64,000 nucleotides of DNA from Hirudinaria manillensis (taxonomy: Eukaryota; Annelida; Clitellata; Hirudinida; Hirudinidae). Made by a program: the position numbers and the translations under genes. Where the stretch lies: positions 11,222,501-11,286,500 of the forward strand of contig CM067528.1 of the NCBI GenBank assembly GCA_034509925.1, given 5' to 3'. This document shows, one piece after another, positions 24,701-49,491 of this stretch. The notes beneath the pieces are model-generated. The model did no database searches and had not been told where the DNA came from. It worked only from the letters and a program-made list of their open reading frames with translations. The first letter of the stretch is position 1; every line of letters begins with the position of its first letter.

Positions 24701-27700
24701 ATTTATCAATGACTCCTCAACAGCCGTCGATGGAGGCTGGGGTCAATGGGAAAGATGGTCGACGTGCAGTGCTACCTGCGGTGCCGGTGGAACTCTTTCC
24801 AGGAGTCGTGTTTGCGATAGTCCCAGTCCGGCGAACGGCGGGAAGGAATGTCTCGGGAAGAAGAGCGAAGCTGATGAATGCTACGTCATCCCGTGCCGTA
24901 AGAACGTGTTTTTTTTGTTTAAATTGTCTTTTGATTAAAAGTGAAACTTGACAGTAAAACATTCGGCATTCAGTCATTCTTATGAATTTTACGTCTCCTA
25001 ACTTTATACTTACTTAATACATTAGAAGAATACAATAGCTTACGTTCGCACGTGGAGATTCTATATTTTCTCATGGAATTTGACAAAAATTATTTAATAC
25101 AAAATCATTGACAGCTGTTGATGGTGGATGGAGCGATTGGTCTGCCTGGTCTCACCCGACAGTTCTTTATGGTGAGACCTACGTTCAGAGGACGAGACTT
25201 TGCGACCAACCTCAACCACAGTTTGGAGGAAAGCCGTGTGTTGGTGACAGCGTCGAGACGAAGAAAGTGCAGTTGCCTGCTGCCCGTAAGCACGTGTAAA
25301 GCTAGTTGTTGAAGTCGTCTAACGGTTCAAATGGTAAATTAATTATTAAGCTGTTGATGGAGGATGGAGTAGTTGGTCCAGCTGGGGAAAACCGTCCACT
25401 AGCTGTGGTCCAGGCGTTGTTTCGAGGAGTAGGAAATGCGACAACCCAACTCCAGCCCATAGTGGAAAAAATTGCAAAGGAGAAGACACGGAGATTAAGG
25501 CCGTCAAGCTTAAAGCCTGCCGTGAGTTTTAAGAGGATTGTTGGATGATTAAGCTTCTTCAGAGATCTGAAAGTCCATATTTTTCTCTTATAGCTGTGGA
25601 TGGAAACTGGGGTCAGTGGTGCGAATGGTCGAAATGCAGCGTCACTTGCGGAGCTGGAGGAACTGCTTCGAGAACTCGACTCTGCAATGAACCGAAACCA
25701 GTCCATGGTGGATCAATGTGCAGAGGAGAAGATTCCCAATCTAAATCTTGCTACGTCAAACCGTGCGGTTAGTAACTACTTCGGTTAACTGCTGCTATGG
25801 GAAAACAATTACCATCATTTGCACCACATTTCCTTACAGCTGTTGATGGCGGTTGGAGCAGTTGGGGACAGTGGTCTCAGTGCAGTGCCACTTGCGCTGA
25901 AGGAACGGCTACCAGAAAGAGGACATGCCAGAATCCAGTCACAGCACATGGAGGCAGACCTTGCGAAGGCGATGATACCGAGAGTAAATCGTGCAACCTA
26001 AGACCATGCGGTGAGCCAATGCAATTGTTTGCAGTTTCACCTGGTTTCTCCTGACTTCACTTGGATTCATTTTTTCTTCTTGCTCCAGATGTCGATGGAA
26101 ACTGGAACAACTGGTCAGAATGGTCGACCTGTAGCGTCACTTGCGGAGAGTACGGAGTCACCACGAGGAACAGAAAGTGCGACAACCCCGCTCCTCAATA
26201 CTACGGCAAGAACTGCGTCGGACCTTTTACTGAAGCTAAGAACTGCAGTGCCTCACCATGCGGTTGGTCTAAACTTTCAAATTGCCGCATCATATTCAGT
26301 CATTTATTTTTGGCCTATTCCAATTTATTAAAATTACAAAACCAATGTGAAATAAAACTAAAAATTTGTTGAAAAAAAGAAATTCATTTGAAAAATACTA
26401 AAAACCCAAATAGCCGTTGACGGAGGATGGGCCGATTGGTCCACTTGGTCTGCGTGCAGCAAAACTTGCGGATATGGAGGAAGTACAACAAGGTCGAGAG
26501 TCTGCAGTAAACCCGAGGCATCTTATGGTGGAAAACCATGCGAAGGATCGGCTTCTGAAGTCAAGTTCTGCTTTGACACAAATTGCGGTTGGCTGGATTT
26601 CAAATTTCCATTCTCTTAACAGTGTCGGTTTTAAGCAAGAGTGGGTGCTAATAATGATATATATTTCTTTGAACTAAAAATACTATTTTCGTTGGTATCT
26701 TACAATGTCTAGTTGCTCTATTCTTAAGTTAGATATTAGTAATACTGCTACGATCACGTCATCTTAGTGAAAATTTCCTTTCGAACGTTATCCATCTTTA
26801 ACTAACAATTGTACGATCATAATCAATTATTATTATTAACTTCAAAACAAAATTTCAGACAACTGGTCGCCATGGACAGAATGGTCAGGCTGTACTCAAT
26901 TGTGTGGCGTCAAACCTTTCCATCAGAGGAACAGGCAGTGCCTTCTGGAAAACAGCGTGGTCTACGGAAAGAACATCATTGAATATTGTGAAGGAGAACC
27001 AGTCGAGTTCAAATATTGCGACAAACCAAGACGTAAGCATTTTAACAAGCTTCCCAAATTAATTCTTAGCATTTTCTAAATTTGTAACATGATTAAATAT
27101 CGAGAAACGATGCAAAATGGTAAATCATATTTTGTGCTGCTATTTCTTATAATTTTCATTAACCTTGATTTGTATATTATTTCTTTTCAGACGTATTTGA
27201 ACCTGCGCAAGAATACACTCTGAACGTTTCTGGCTGTGGAGCTATTCATGGCACTTGTGTCAACAGCTACTTCGTTGTCTTGAACCGTGAAAGTCCAGAC
27301 TTTAGCTTCAACAAGAACTGGAATGAATTCAAAGCTGGCTTCGGCAACACTGCAAAGGATTTCTACATTGGAAACGAATATGGACATTGCCTGACCAAAG
27401 GCGGAAATTACTACGGAGTTCTTGAGGTCGTAACCAAAGGTCAGTCTAGTTTCATAAAATTACTATAAAAATAATTGAATAAAATCAATTACCACCAACC
27501 GATAATAACAATAATACTAATTCCATACCTATTCTGCACCTCCATAGAGCGCTACATGAGCAGTAATCAATTTGCTCTTTACGATTCCAGCTGGTAAGAA
27601 GCATGACAAGGAATTCTCGAAGCTACTCCTTGCTTCAGAGGCTCGTAACTACGCTATTTACTCGAGCATCGACCATTCAGAAAAGGAGGATGGCCTACCT

Positions 27701-28157
27701 TTTTCAACTTACGACCACGATAACGACCAGAGTTTCTACAGCAACTGCGCCAAAGTTTGCAAACGTTTAAAGACAACATAGACGGATATGTGCAGCGATG
27801 ACATCGCGAATGATTCTTTTATTTTCATTTCAGGTCCATCTCGGAGGATGGTGGTACGCTTCCTGCTACGACGATATCAACCTGTTCGGAGACTACAAAA
27901 GATACTTCGAAATGAAGTCCCTAGCTCCTGATCAATACTTGGTCAAGGCTCGCTTTTTGGTCCAAAGGCTGCCGACAGTCGATGACGTAGAAATCCAGAA
28001 GCACTACCCCGTGAAGCCGAGCAAGCCCTACGAACCGCCACAAAAGCTGAAGGGAAAGCCTGACGTCTACAAGCAAAAGCCTCAGAAACCGAAAACCACC
28101 ACCCCTTACCCGGCACCGCCACCACCGGTCTACGAACCAGAGGAAGATTACGAATGA
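18771..28157 (+). CDS. Secreted protein: Tyr/Pro-rich repeat, 24 thrombospondin type-1 repeats, fibrinogen-like domain
   Basis: Predicted 1970 aa. Coding exons: 18771-18798, 18956-18982, 19109-19866, 19959-20098, 20185-20408, then 23 single-repeat exons (20486-20662, 20810-20983, 21156-21329, 21489-21662, 21742-21915, 21999-22172, 22245-22421, 22526-22699, 22851-23024, 23099-23272, 23345-23518, 23597-23770, 23898-24071, 24135-24308, 24459-24632, 24724-24897, 25115-25285, 25351-25521, 25594-25767, 25840-26010, 26089-26262, 26414-26587, 26859-27032), then 27191-27439, 27591-27754, 27834-28157. All phases join. [18 protein letters not shown] is a signal peptide. A Tyr/Pro-rich region of about 250 residues follows, then the TSR array, a fibrinogen-related domain and an acidic Pro-rich tail. 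The architecture suggests an extracellular matrix, mucus, cuticle or adhesive protein; that role is inference. TSR Trp motifs (WSxW) are usual C-mannosylation sites. No transmembrane segment follows the signal peptide. I know no named orthologue. Confidence 0.9.
19109..19866 (+). repeat. Tyr/Pro-rich repeat exon with internal tandem duplication
   Basis: One 758-bp exon encodes short units of the type PEPPKYP and PQPPKYP, separated by three copies of a longer linker containing KKDYP, a Pro run and [13 protein letters not shown]. The linker blocks (near 19258, 19461 and 19629) are highly similar at DNA level, so the exon grew by tandem duplication of segments of about 170-200 bp. Regular Tyr next to Pro and acidic runs recalls extracellular structural or adhesive proteins, where Tyr and Pro are often modified. 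The reverse strand also has open frames here; these are shadows. Confidence 0.88.
19959..27032 (+). other. Array of 24 thrombospondin type-1 repeats, one per phase 1-1 exon
   Basis: Repeat 1 spans two exons (19959-20098, 20185-20408) and carries an acidic, Tyr/Gly-rich insertion of about 60 residues before its last two cysteines. Repeats 2-24 each occupy a single exon of 171-177 bp that starts and ends in phase 1, typically beginning with (A/P)VDGGW and ending with PC. The canonical layout is WSxW, C1, (S/T)xxC2G, C3, C4, C5, PC6. Repeats 4, 5, 7, 8, 11, 12, 14, 18 and 19 lack both C1 and C5; repeat 18 also lacks C2 and C6. Repeat 16 keeps C1 without C5. Repeat 24 is divergent. Confidence 0.9.
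27191..28084 (+). other. Fibrinogen-related C-terminal domain
   Basis: Three exons encode landmarks of the fibrinogen C-terminal fold: [11 protein letters not shown] (fibrinogen WxxYKxGFGN), [17 protein letters not shown] (FWLGNxxIHxLT), [11 protein letters not shown] (FSTxDxDND, part of the calcium site), then NCAK and [20 protein letters not shown] (CAxxxxGGWWYxxCxxxNLNG). The segment that normally carries CDMxTxGGGWTVIQRR is short and replaced by [18 protein letters not shown]. The domain then passes into a Lys/Pro-rich stretch and the tail [13 protein letters not shown], which echoes the N-terminal Tyr/Pro/acidic units. Confidence 0.85.
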
Positions 28158-28219
28158 AGAGACACCCTAATCAATTCATAGCTTGTTTTATCTTACATTG
28201 GAACATGTTTATGGATTTC

Positions 28220-28225
28220 AATAAA
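28220..28225 (+). terminator. Polyadenylation signal of the TSR gene
   Basis: AATAAA 63 bp after the stop codon at 28155-28157; a short 3' UTR. Confidence 0.7.
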
Positions 28226-28986
28226 ACTCTGCAATCATAATCTCTGGCTGTTGTCACATGAACGTCTTAAAACCTAAACAAATCAAAGTATAGAAATACT
28301 CTTTCCCCATCTTGAGAACTAATTCTAGTTATTGAGATTTAGAATTTCAAGGCAGCGCTTGAATATTAATAATTAATACCATAATTATAATAGTAATATA
28401 TTAATATCACTATAAGAATCTGAATTAATTATGACATTATTAAATAAGAGCAAATCACCAGTAAAATAAAGGATGTGCCTTCAAAAGCAGAGTATACGTT
28501 TTCATCAAATAACATGCAACTGTCCTAGGTTAAGGACAAAATTCCAGCAGATCGTCATGGCAAAAAAAAACAACAAAGAAATCAGACCTGATTACAATTG
28601 GAGATCATTTTAACAAAAACGTAAATCATCTTCTGACAACGTTCCGATCGTTTGAAAGTCAAACAATGAAACAAAATAAAATGAACGACAAAAAACCAAA
28701 AATCAGGATCAGCGCTTAACCTTGCAATCGGTAAGTAAATAAAATACTCGGGTATCTGTCGGGTATCACGAGCATTCAAAAGAATGAACACGGTGGTTGA
28801 AATCTAATCACATTGCCAACAAATTCAAAAAAAGATTAAAAGTTAATCTGATTTCATCTACATACAAGCTGGTTATAAGATACAACGCACGATACCATAA
28901 GATACGATACGATGTAGAAAACAAATTCTGATGTCTTCCAACTGCAGTCAACACTCAGAACACGATTTGAGTGCCAAACCAGTCGA

Positions 28987-31900
28987 CTAGGATCGGAAAG
29001 GTGGCATTAAAAACTGGCGCTTCTTCATCTTTTTCGGAGAATTTGGGTTTTCCAAGATGCTGCTCGATATGAATGAATTACTGGAGGCCAAATTGTTCTG
29101 AATTTGAAATTAATATTAATTATTAAATGAGACATGGAGTCTTGCAATAACTACTTCTAGTGTTGTTTAAGCATAATAATGACAAGTTATATACTTTAAT
29201 AACATAATACTTTATTAATAAAGTTATATATTAATAATAATAACAACAATAATATAATAGTATGTATTTTAAAGGTTATATTCACTTAATGGCTTTTGAA
29301 ATTTCATGGCTCTTGAAACTCACGTAGAATTCTTCATAGCTGGCTGTAGCATCAAGAAAATTTTCGTCTACATTTTCTATTTCTGAGATCTCAATTCTGG
29401 TCTGAATAGAAATAATGATTTTAAATTAAATAACTTAAATTAAATCTAATTCAAGTCAGTATAGAAGTTGTAATCCTTTTAAGATGAACATTAGCAAATA
29501 CATTCAAACAAGGTTCAATAGAGTTATGAATAGAGTTATTGTGGCCAAGATGTGATCAAGCCAACAAGACAACCAACCAACCAATCAATCAATCAACAAT
29601 CAAGTGACCCATTTAGTGGGAGAAAATCAAATAATCATAGATCATACATCTGCAGCTTTATTTTCAGTTACAGGACGACACATTTTAGTCCTGGCACTCC
29701 TGGGCACCACTTGGCTTGAAGTGGCAGACCTCCTCACAACCGATGCTGGCCTCGGTGGTTTTGAATTGGTTCCAATTTTTCCTGGCTTTTAAGAAAAATA
29801 AGGATAAAACTACTTGCATTTAGCAAGAAATTTGTGGCATAATTTGGAGCATAGAATTCAACATCTCAAACAAAAAATCGTGGAGTGCAAGATGGCTGAA
29901 CAGATGGTTTTTGTGTGTGCAGCAGTAATGGTGAATACTTGTTATACGTCACATTCAACACTCTGCCTATATTGCCAGGAAGTGCTGTATAAAGGGCAAT
30001 TGATTAAATGATACCCTAACCCTAACATGATGCAATAAGGTAGAGGTTCTTGTGATGACAACTTACACAATTTAAGTTGTGGCTGTCTCTCTTTGGATTC
30101 GTGGACTGGCCGGAGTCTTGCGACGTTTGCTTGAAAAGTAAACAAAAAATATTGAAAATTTTGTTCTGAATTTTGATGCAAATAGTATACAATGGAAATT
30201 GTATGAGCACATCATAATCATAATCATCGATTTAAATCAACCACAACACACCTGCCTGTTTGACAGCCTATACCCATTTCTCCTAAAGTTTTTGCAACTT
30301 CCTTCCTCCCTTCTCTGGGATGTTGGAGTCTTGTGGTTTCCACAGCAGTGGTGTCTCGATGAAGCTGGAGTGCATCCTTCAATCTGGAAAGAATTTCAGG
30401 TTGTTCTTGCAGCACATATTGCATATCAGGTTTGATTATTGTGTTTTCTTTGTTTTGTTAGTAAAAGTAGCCAATTAATGGGAGAAAATCCCTTCAGGCT
30501 GAAGTTGTTTGGTATTACCAAATTACATAATTATGTTTTTGATGCGAGTTGCTATGCCACACATAATTTTGATATCCAAAAAAATAGTAATTTGCTAGAA
30601 TTACTATCTGTTGCAAAAACAGTTTCCAATCAGCAAACCTTCCATGCATCCATGTTGGACTGAAGTTCATTTTGCATTTGTTCCAAGTACTCTGAGAGGT
30701 GGAGTCCTTTAAACAAGAGCTTTGTTTCTGTTACATGTTCTTGAAGCTCAACTTTGGAGATCAATTTTTGCTTGATCTGTAAACATAACATAAATATAAT
30801 GCTAAAAATAATGTAATTATAATATATATTATGATTATATTATATCAGTTAATATTAATTATATTATAATATTGTCACTGTGATGATAATAACCCTTGAA
30901 ACATCTCTCAACAGTTTGTTCCTTGGCTTGTCTTCTATGGTGGAGCCCATGTTGTTTAAGCGTCTGCTGGCATTGATGCACTTTCTCTGTTCATTTATGA
31001 AATTACGATTAAATATTTATTACAAGTAATATATTATTAGAATATAATATTGTGAATTTGTTAAATCAAGAAACCTCTGCTTCTGTAAGGTCAGCAAAAG
31101 TGTCTCTGAATGTTTTGTGGAGGTCAAGTATCTCCTTGTTGTTGTGGTAGTAACTTTCCATTTTTAGAATCTCCTCCTTCAATGCCTTGCAATCCAATTT
31201 CTCCAAATCCCCTTGAAAAGTTAATCAAACAGTTTGACCTATTTTTTTACAATTTAAGTTATAAAATTTAGAACCAACCATTCAGTAAATCCTTCTTTCC
31301 ATCTTTGTGTTCACAACTGACCTGGCATTTCTCCCACCATTGCTTCAATTCTGCCTGTTTGCTCCGAATCATGGAATCAATCTTCTTTCTTCTTTCCAGA
31401 ACTTTTTCTTTCAACTATCACAGAACAAACCAATCAGTTAATCAATCAACAGACCAATGCAACAATTGCAACTCATGGCAACAAGAACTTACTGCTTTTA
31501 CTAAGTTGCCACTTGCAGGGCAGAAATATCCAAATTCCTCCTCTTTGAAAATCTCTTCAGTGTCCAGTTTAAACTCAAATGTTTTCTTCAATTCTTCTTT
31601 GTAGGTTGCAATTTTTGACAGGTTGATCTTCTTAATCTTCTCCAGCTACCAAAATGGCAAGATTTCACAATCATCAAATCTTTGCATTAAACACATAAAT
31701 CACATTAAAACAAAATTCAAAATATGAATTTGTTTGGATTAAACGTATTATGGAAAGCATACCTTAGCCAGAAAGGTCTTGTGAAGTTTCAGGTTCTCGT
31801 TGGAATAGAGGAGATCTCCCACTTCGTCTGCGAGATAAATTCTATCCTGTTGTTCCACCTTTTGGTCCAATTCACCGACGAGTCTTTTTATCGTCTGCTT

Positions 31901-32987
31901 CAATTCATGCATTTGTTTCATTCTCTTGCACTGGAACAAGCATTTCGGTTGACCAATATACGAATGCATCGAGTTATGACATCATCATCAAACTTTTATC
32001 ATTAAACCATTTGCATGAATTATAATTAAACAATCAATTATAATGTTACAACTAGAAACTTAATTATGACTATAAAATATGGTTTCTTAAAATTCTGGGG
32101 AGAATTTTTAGAATAAAATTAATCCAGCTTCTCTTTGAATTCATTATTCAAGCCAAATTATAATAAAATATAAGTAGCTACAATTCTAAGATTACTTACT
32201 ATTTACTTAATTTTGTATTCAATGTAAACATAACAGTTAGAACAATCAATCACAACCACCTCGAATCACAATCAAAGCTTAAGAAATAAAAATCTGACCA
32301 GTTCCCACTTTACATCATCAGCCTGCATCTGAAGAACTTCTAAGTCGCCCGGAGTCGGAATGATGGCCGAGGTTTCAAAGTTGGAGTGCATAGTCTTCAT
32401 CAGTCGGTTACTTTCCTTGATCTCTTTCTGGAGTTCGTTCCATTTCTTGGTTCGGTTGGACTTTTCCTCTTCGAGGCAGCCGTTAAGTTTTGTCAATACC
32501 CTCTTTTTCTCCAATATGGTCATCCTTTCATCAAGCTGGTTTAAAGTTGTTAAGAATTTGTTAAAGGTTCAATAAATTTTTAATAATTTAGAAAGAAATT
32601 CCACAGTTGGGAATAATATTCTGATATTTTTATCTTCTGATTAACAGTTAAACAATAAAGAAAGGTATATTCTTATATATAAAATAATATAAGATTCAGG
32701 ATGCTTACCTCCTCAAATGATAGGTTTAAATCATGGCACAAGGAGACAATCTTCAGAAGCAATTTTTCAGTTTCTGATTTGAGATCCCTAATCAGTTCTT
32801 CTTCGCCCTCTATCAAATCTTCCATAAAAGCCAACACTTGGTCTGCAATTGAGTTGCATCTGTCTTCCAAAGGGATCCCAAAAATACCAACCTCGTTCCA
32901 CATGTGGCTTAGCTGTACTATTTGATCATAAATTTTTTCCATGATTATAGTTTCAAGTTTACACACAGTTCCGTCTACGTCCTTCAT
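28987..32987 (-). CDS. PRC1: PRC1/Ase1/MAP65-family microtubule cross-linker, copy B
   Basis: Paralogue of the gene at 12774-16930, same strand. Thirteen exons: 32709-32987, 32299-32535, 31763-31930, 31493-31645, 31279-31414, 31075-31211, 30894-30986, 30639-30776, 30252-30383, 30067-30129, 29648-29785, 29324-29401, 28987-29097, giving 620 aa. The first eight exons match copy A in length exactly and the last is again 111 bp, so orthology of exons is clear even where the sequence has diverged. Landmarks: MWNEVGI near residue 30, RLVGELDQKVEQQD, ELKQWWEKC, and LLFKGLHLSEYLEQMQNEL. Copy B has no counterpart of copy A exon 9 (14460-14573, a 38-residue TPSKI-containing segment). Exons 3, 5 and 6 and the intron between 5 and 6 are nearly identical to copy A, while exons 1, 2, 7 and 8 are strongly diverged. 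Function as for copy A; division of labour is unknown. The last four exons are less certain. Confidence 0.85.
30014..30026. repeat. Two-unit telomere-like tract
   Basis: CCCTAACCCTAAC lies in an intron of PRC1 copy B. It is too short to mean much alone but matches the longer tract near 48557. Confidence 0.6.
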
Positions 32988-35485
32988 TTTTCTCGCTAAA
33001 ATCGTTATCCTGAATAAGATCGTAACATTTTGTCATTAAATAATGCCGAAAGTGTCTCCAAATTAACGTAAATTTGCCAAACGCACGGAGATAAAGTTGA
33101 CATCTGAATCCTGTGGCTTGTAAATTAGTTCACTATATGAATAAAAAGTTACGAAACCCAACCCAACTATTTATTTGGAATGAGGCCACCTCCCAAATCC
33201 CTACCCACTTTTAAACACGCGTGTGTAATTTTGAATATGGCTCCTTATTATTGTTTAAACTATGCATTGACAATGCCGTTTACTAATAAATCCATAAATT
33301 ATAATTTTTTAAAATTTCCAACATTGACAATAAATCATTTTAAACCTTTAATAAAAAAAATAGTTTTAAATTGTAATTGTGTTTTTAAATTATAATTGTA
33401 AATAAAATCAAAGGACAAATTGAATAGCCAAAGAACTTAACCAAAGAAAAGCACCGAATTTCTTGAAAATCTATATAAATAAAAATGCATATGGAATAAG
33501 AAAATGAAGATAACTGAGGCAACAAAACCGAGAACCGATTGGCATAATTTTTCATCTCAATATAATTTACAACTTTTAAAACACTTTTAATATTAACATT
33601 TATTCAGAGTTTTATTAATGTTACTAATGGCTCACAAAACTCCTCAGCCTTTGATATTTGTATGAGGCATAAGAAGGATTTTGTAAAGAACATTTAATGT
33701 TAATTAGGAAGAAAAGTAAAAAAATAAAATAATGCCAAAATGTAAATGCATGCCTAACATATATTTCCAAGCTCTTAATATAGTCTGAATATTAAGCCTC
33801 AGCTTAATTACCGCATTACTTCTATTTTACATGCCCACACTTTTTACTTCTGAACATTTTTTTGGCGTTACTTGTGCAAGTACTTAAACTTAGCATTGAA
33901 GAACATTACTTTTCACGGCACCGTTTTTTTTGGTACCATTAATGAATTAAAGCAAAAAATTGGGCGTTGGAGTTGGAACAGTCGATAGCAATTATTATAA
34001 ACGATTATTCCACTCTTTAACTGCGAAAGAACATCGATCCCAGCTTCTTCACTTAGATTTTGAAAGAAAATTTATTTTAAACAACTTCGACATTTGTTAC
34101 AATGGAATTGTCAGCTGGAGAAAATAGACTTTAACCAAGTAATTTCAATAACCATGCCTTAAAACGATAGCATGATAGCATACGTGTGTAAAAAAAATAG
34201 GTCTAGCGTTTGATTATACCACTTAATTGCACCAACGCTTCAAAAAATATTTTGATATCAAAAGATATTTAGAAAAATATGCCTGGCGGCATGCTGAAGA
34301 GACTAATACATGGAGAATAGCTTTTTGGAAAAATACAAACATTTTGAACTCATTACAATTGGTTCAATCAAAAAAATAAATAAATAAAAGACTAGAATCA
34401 TTTTTCAGGATCATTGAAAGTAATTTGCAATAGTTTAAAAAAAAAACAACAAAAAAGGAGACTTAGTAGAGCAAGCCATCACAATTGCCACAATATACGA
34501 CACGTAACTATAGCAACAACATCGTCATCAGCAAAGGATGATAAATAAAAATCTTCCGAAAATTATGTACAACAGCATTTGTTTTTAATTTCGATCATTT
34601 CGAAACATTGGGGCAATAAAAACATAAATAAAAAGATGTTTTGATTCAAAATAAAGAATAAAATGAAATTATTTCTTAAATAATTTATATTGAACATCGT
34701 TCAATGTTAGGTGAAATAACTCATCGAATTGTTCCACAATCTATGAAATTCTGACATAACTAATAGTTTAATTAACAATATTAATAATAATAATAATAAT
34801 TTAAATAGTTATAAATGACTAATTATCAACAATTACGTAACAAAACAATAACAAAGATGATCACGTAATCATTCCGCCTAAAACGACATCTGGCATTAAA
34901 ATAGTCACGATTGTATTACGTAAGGAATGAAATAAAATGAGATTAAACATTAACTAATAATAATATCGAGGAGAATAAATAAGTAAAACGTTTTAATTAC
35001 ATAATATAATAATCTAATAATGTCATATTAAACAGTCATTAAGCACGTTTACAAATCGGTTTATATAAATTTATTTACGGTAGGCCTTGAGCACCCAAAA
35101 TCAAATGAAAATAATTTTTTTTGTTTGATTCCACGGAACAAATATAAAGTTTTATTATTAATAATCGCAAATTAAAATTATATTCACTTTTAACTTTTTT
35201 TTTGGCCAATCAAATTTCAATCCAATTTCAATGGAATCTGATTGTTTGACGTGGTTATGTTTTCTTATGTGCTTACGTGGCCATTTCTGAGGTATTACTT
35301 TCTTTATCAGGCTAAAATTTATCTTTTTGAGAACCGAATAAGTAGGACTTAAAAAAAACACTTAACTTAATGAACCAGTATTTTACTAACAAAATAATTA
35401 AAAATTATTTCACCGTGAAACTCCAAAATTAAAAATCTTGGAAGAAATTGCTTGTAAAATCCTAGCGAGAAGCAGAAATAGAAGT
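32988..35485. other. Intergenic region
   Basis: Lies between the start of PRC1 copy B and the stop of the nuclear receptor gene, both on the minus strand. It should hold the PRC1-B promoter and the receptor 3' UTR. A minus-strand AATAAA at 35151-35156, about 330 bp past the receptor stop, is a candidate polyadenylation signal. No coding exon or long repeat was recognised. Confidence 0.5.
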
Positions 35486-49491
<14,006 letters not shown>

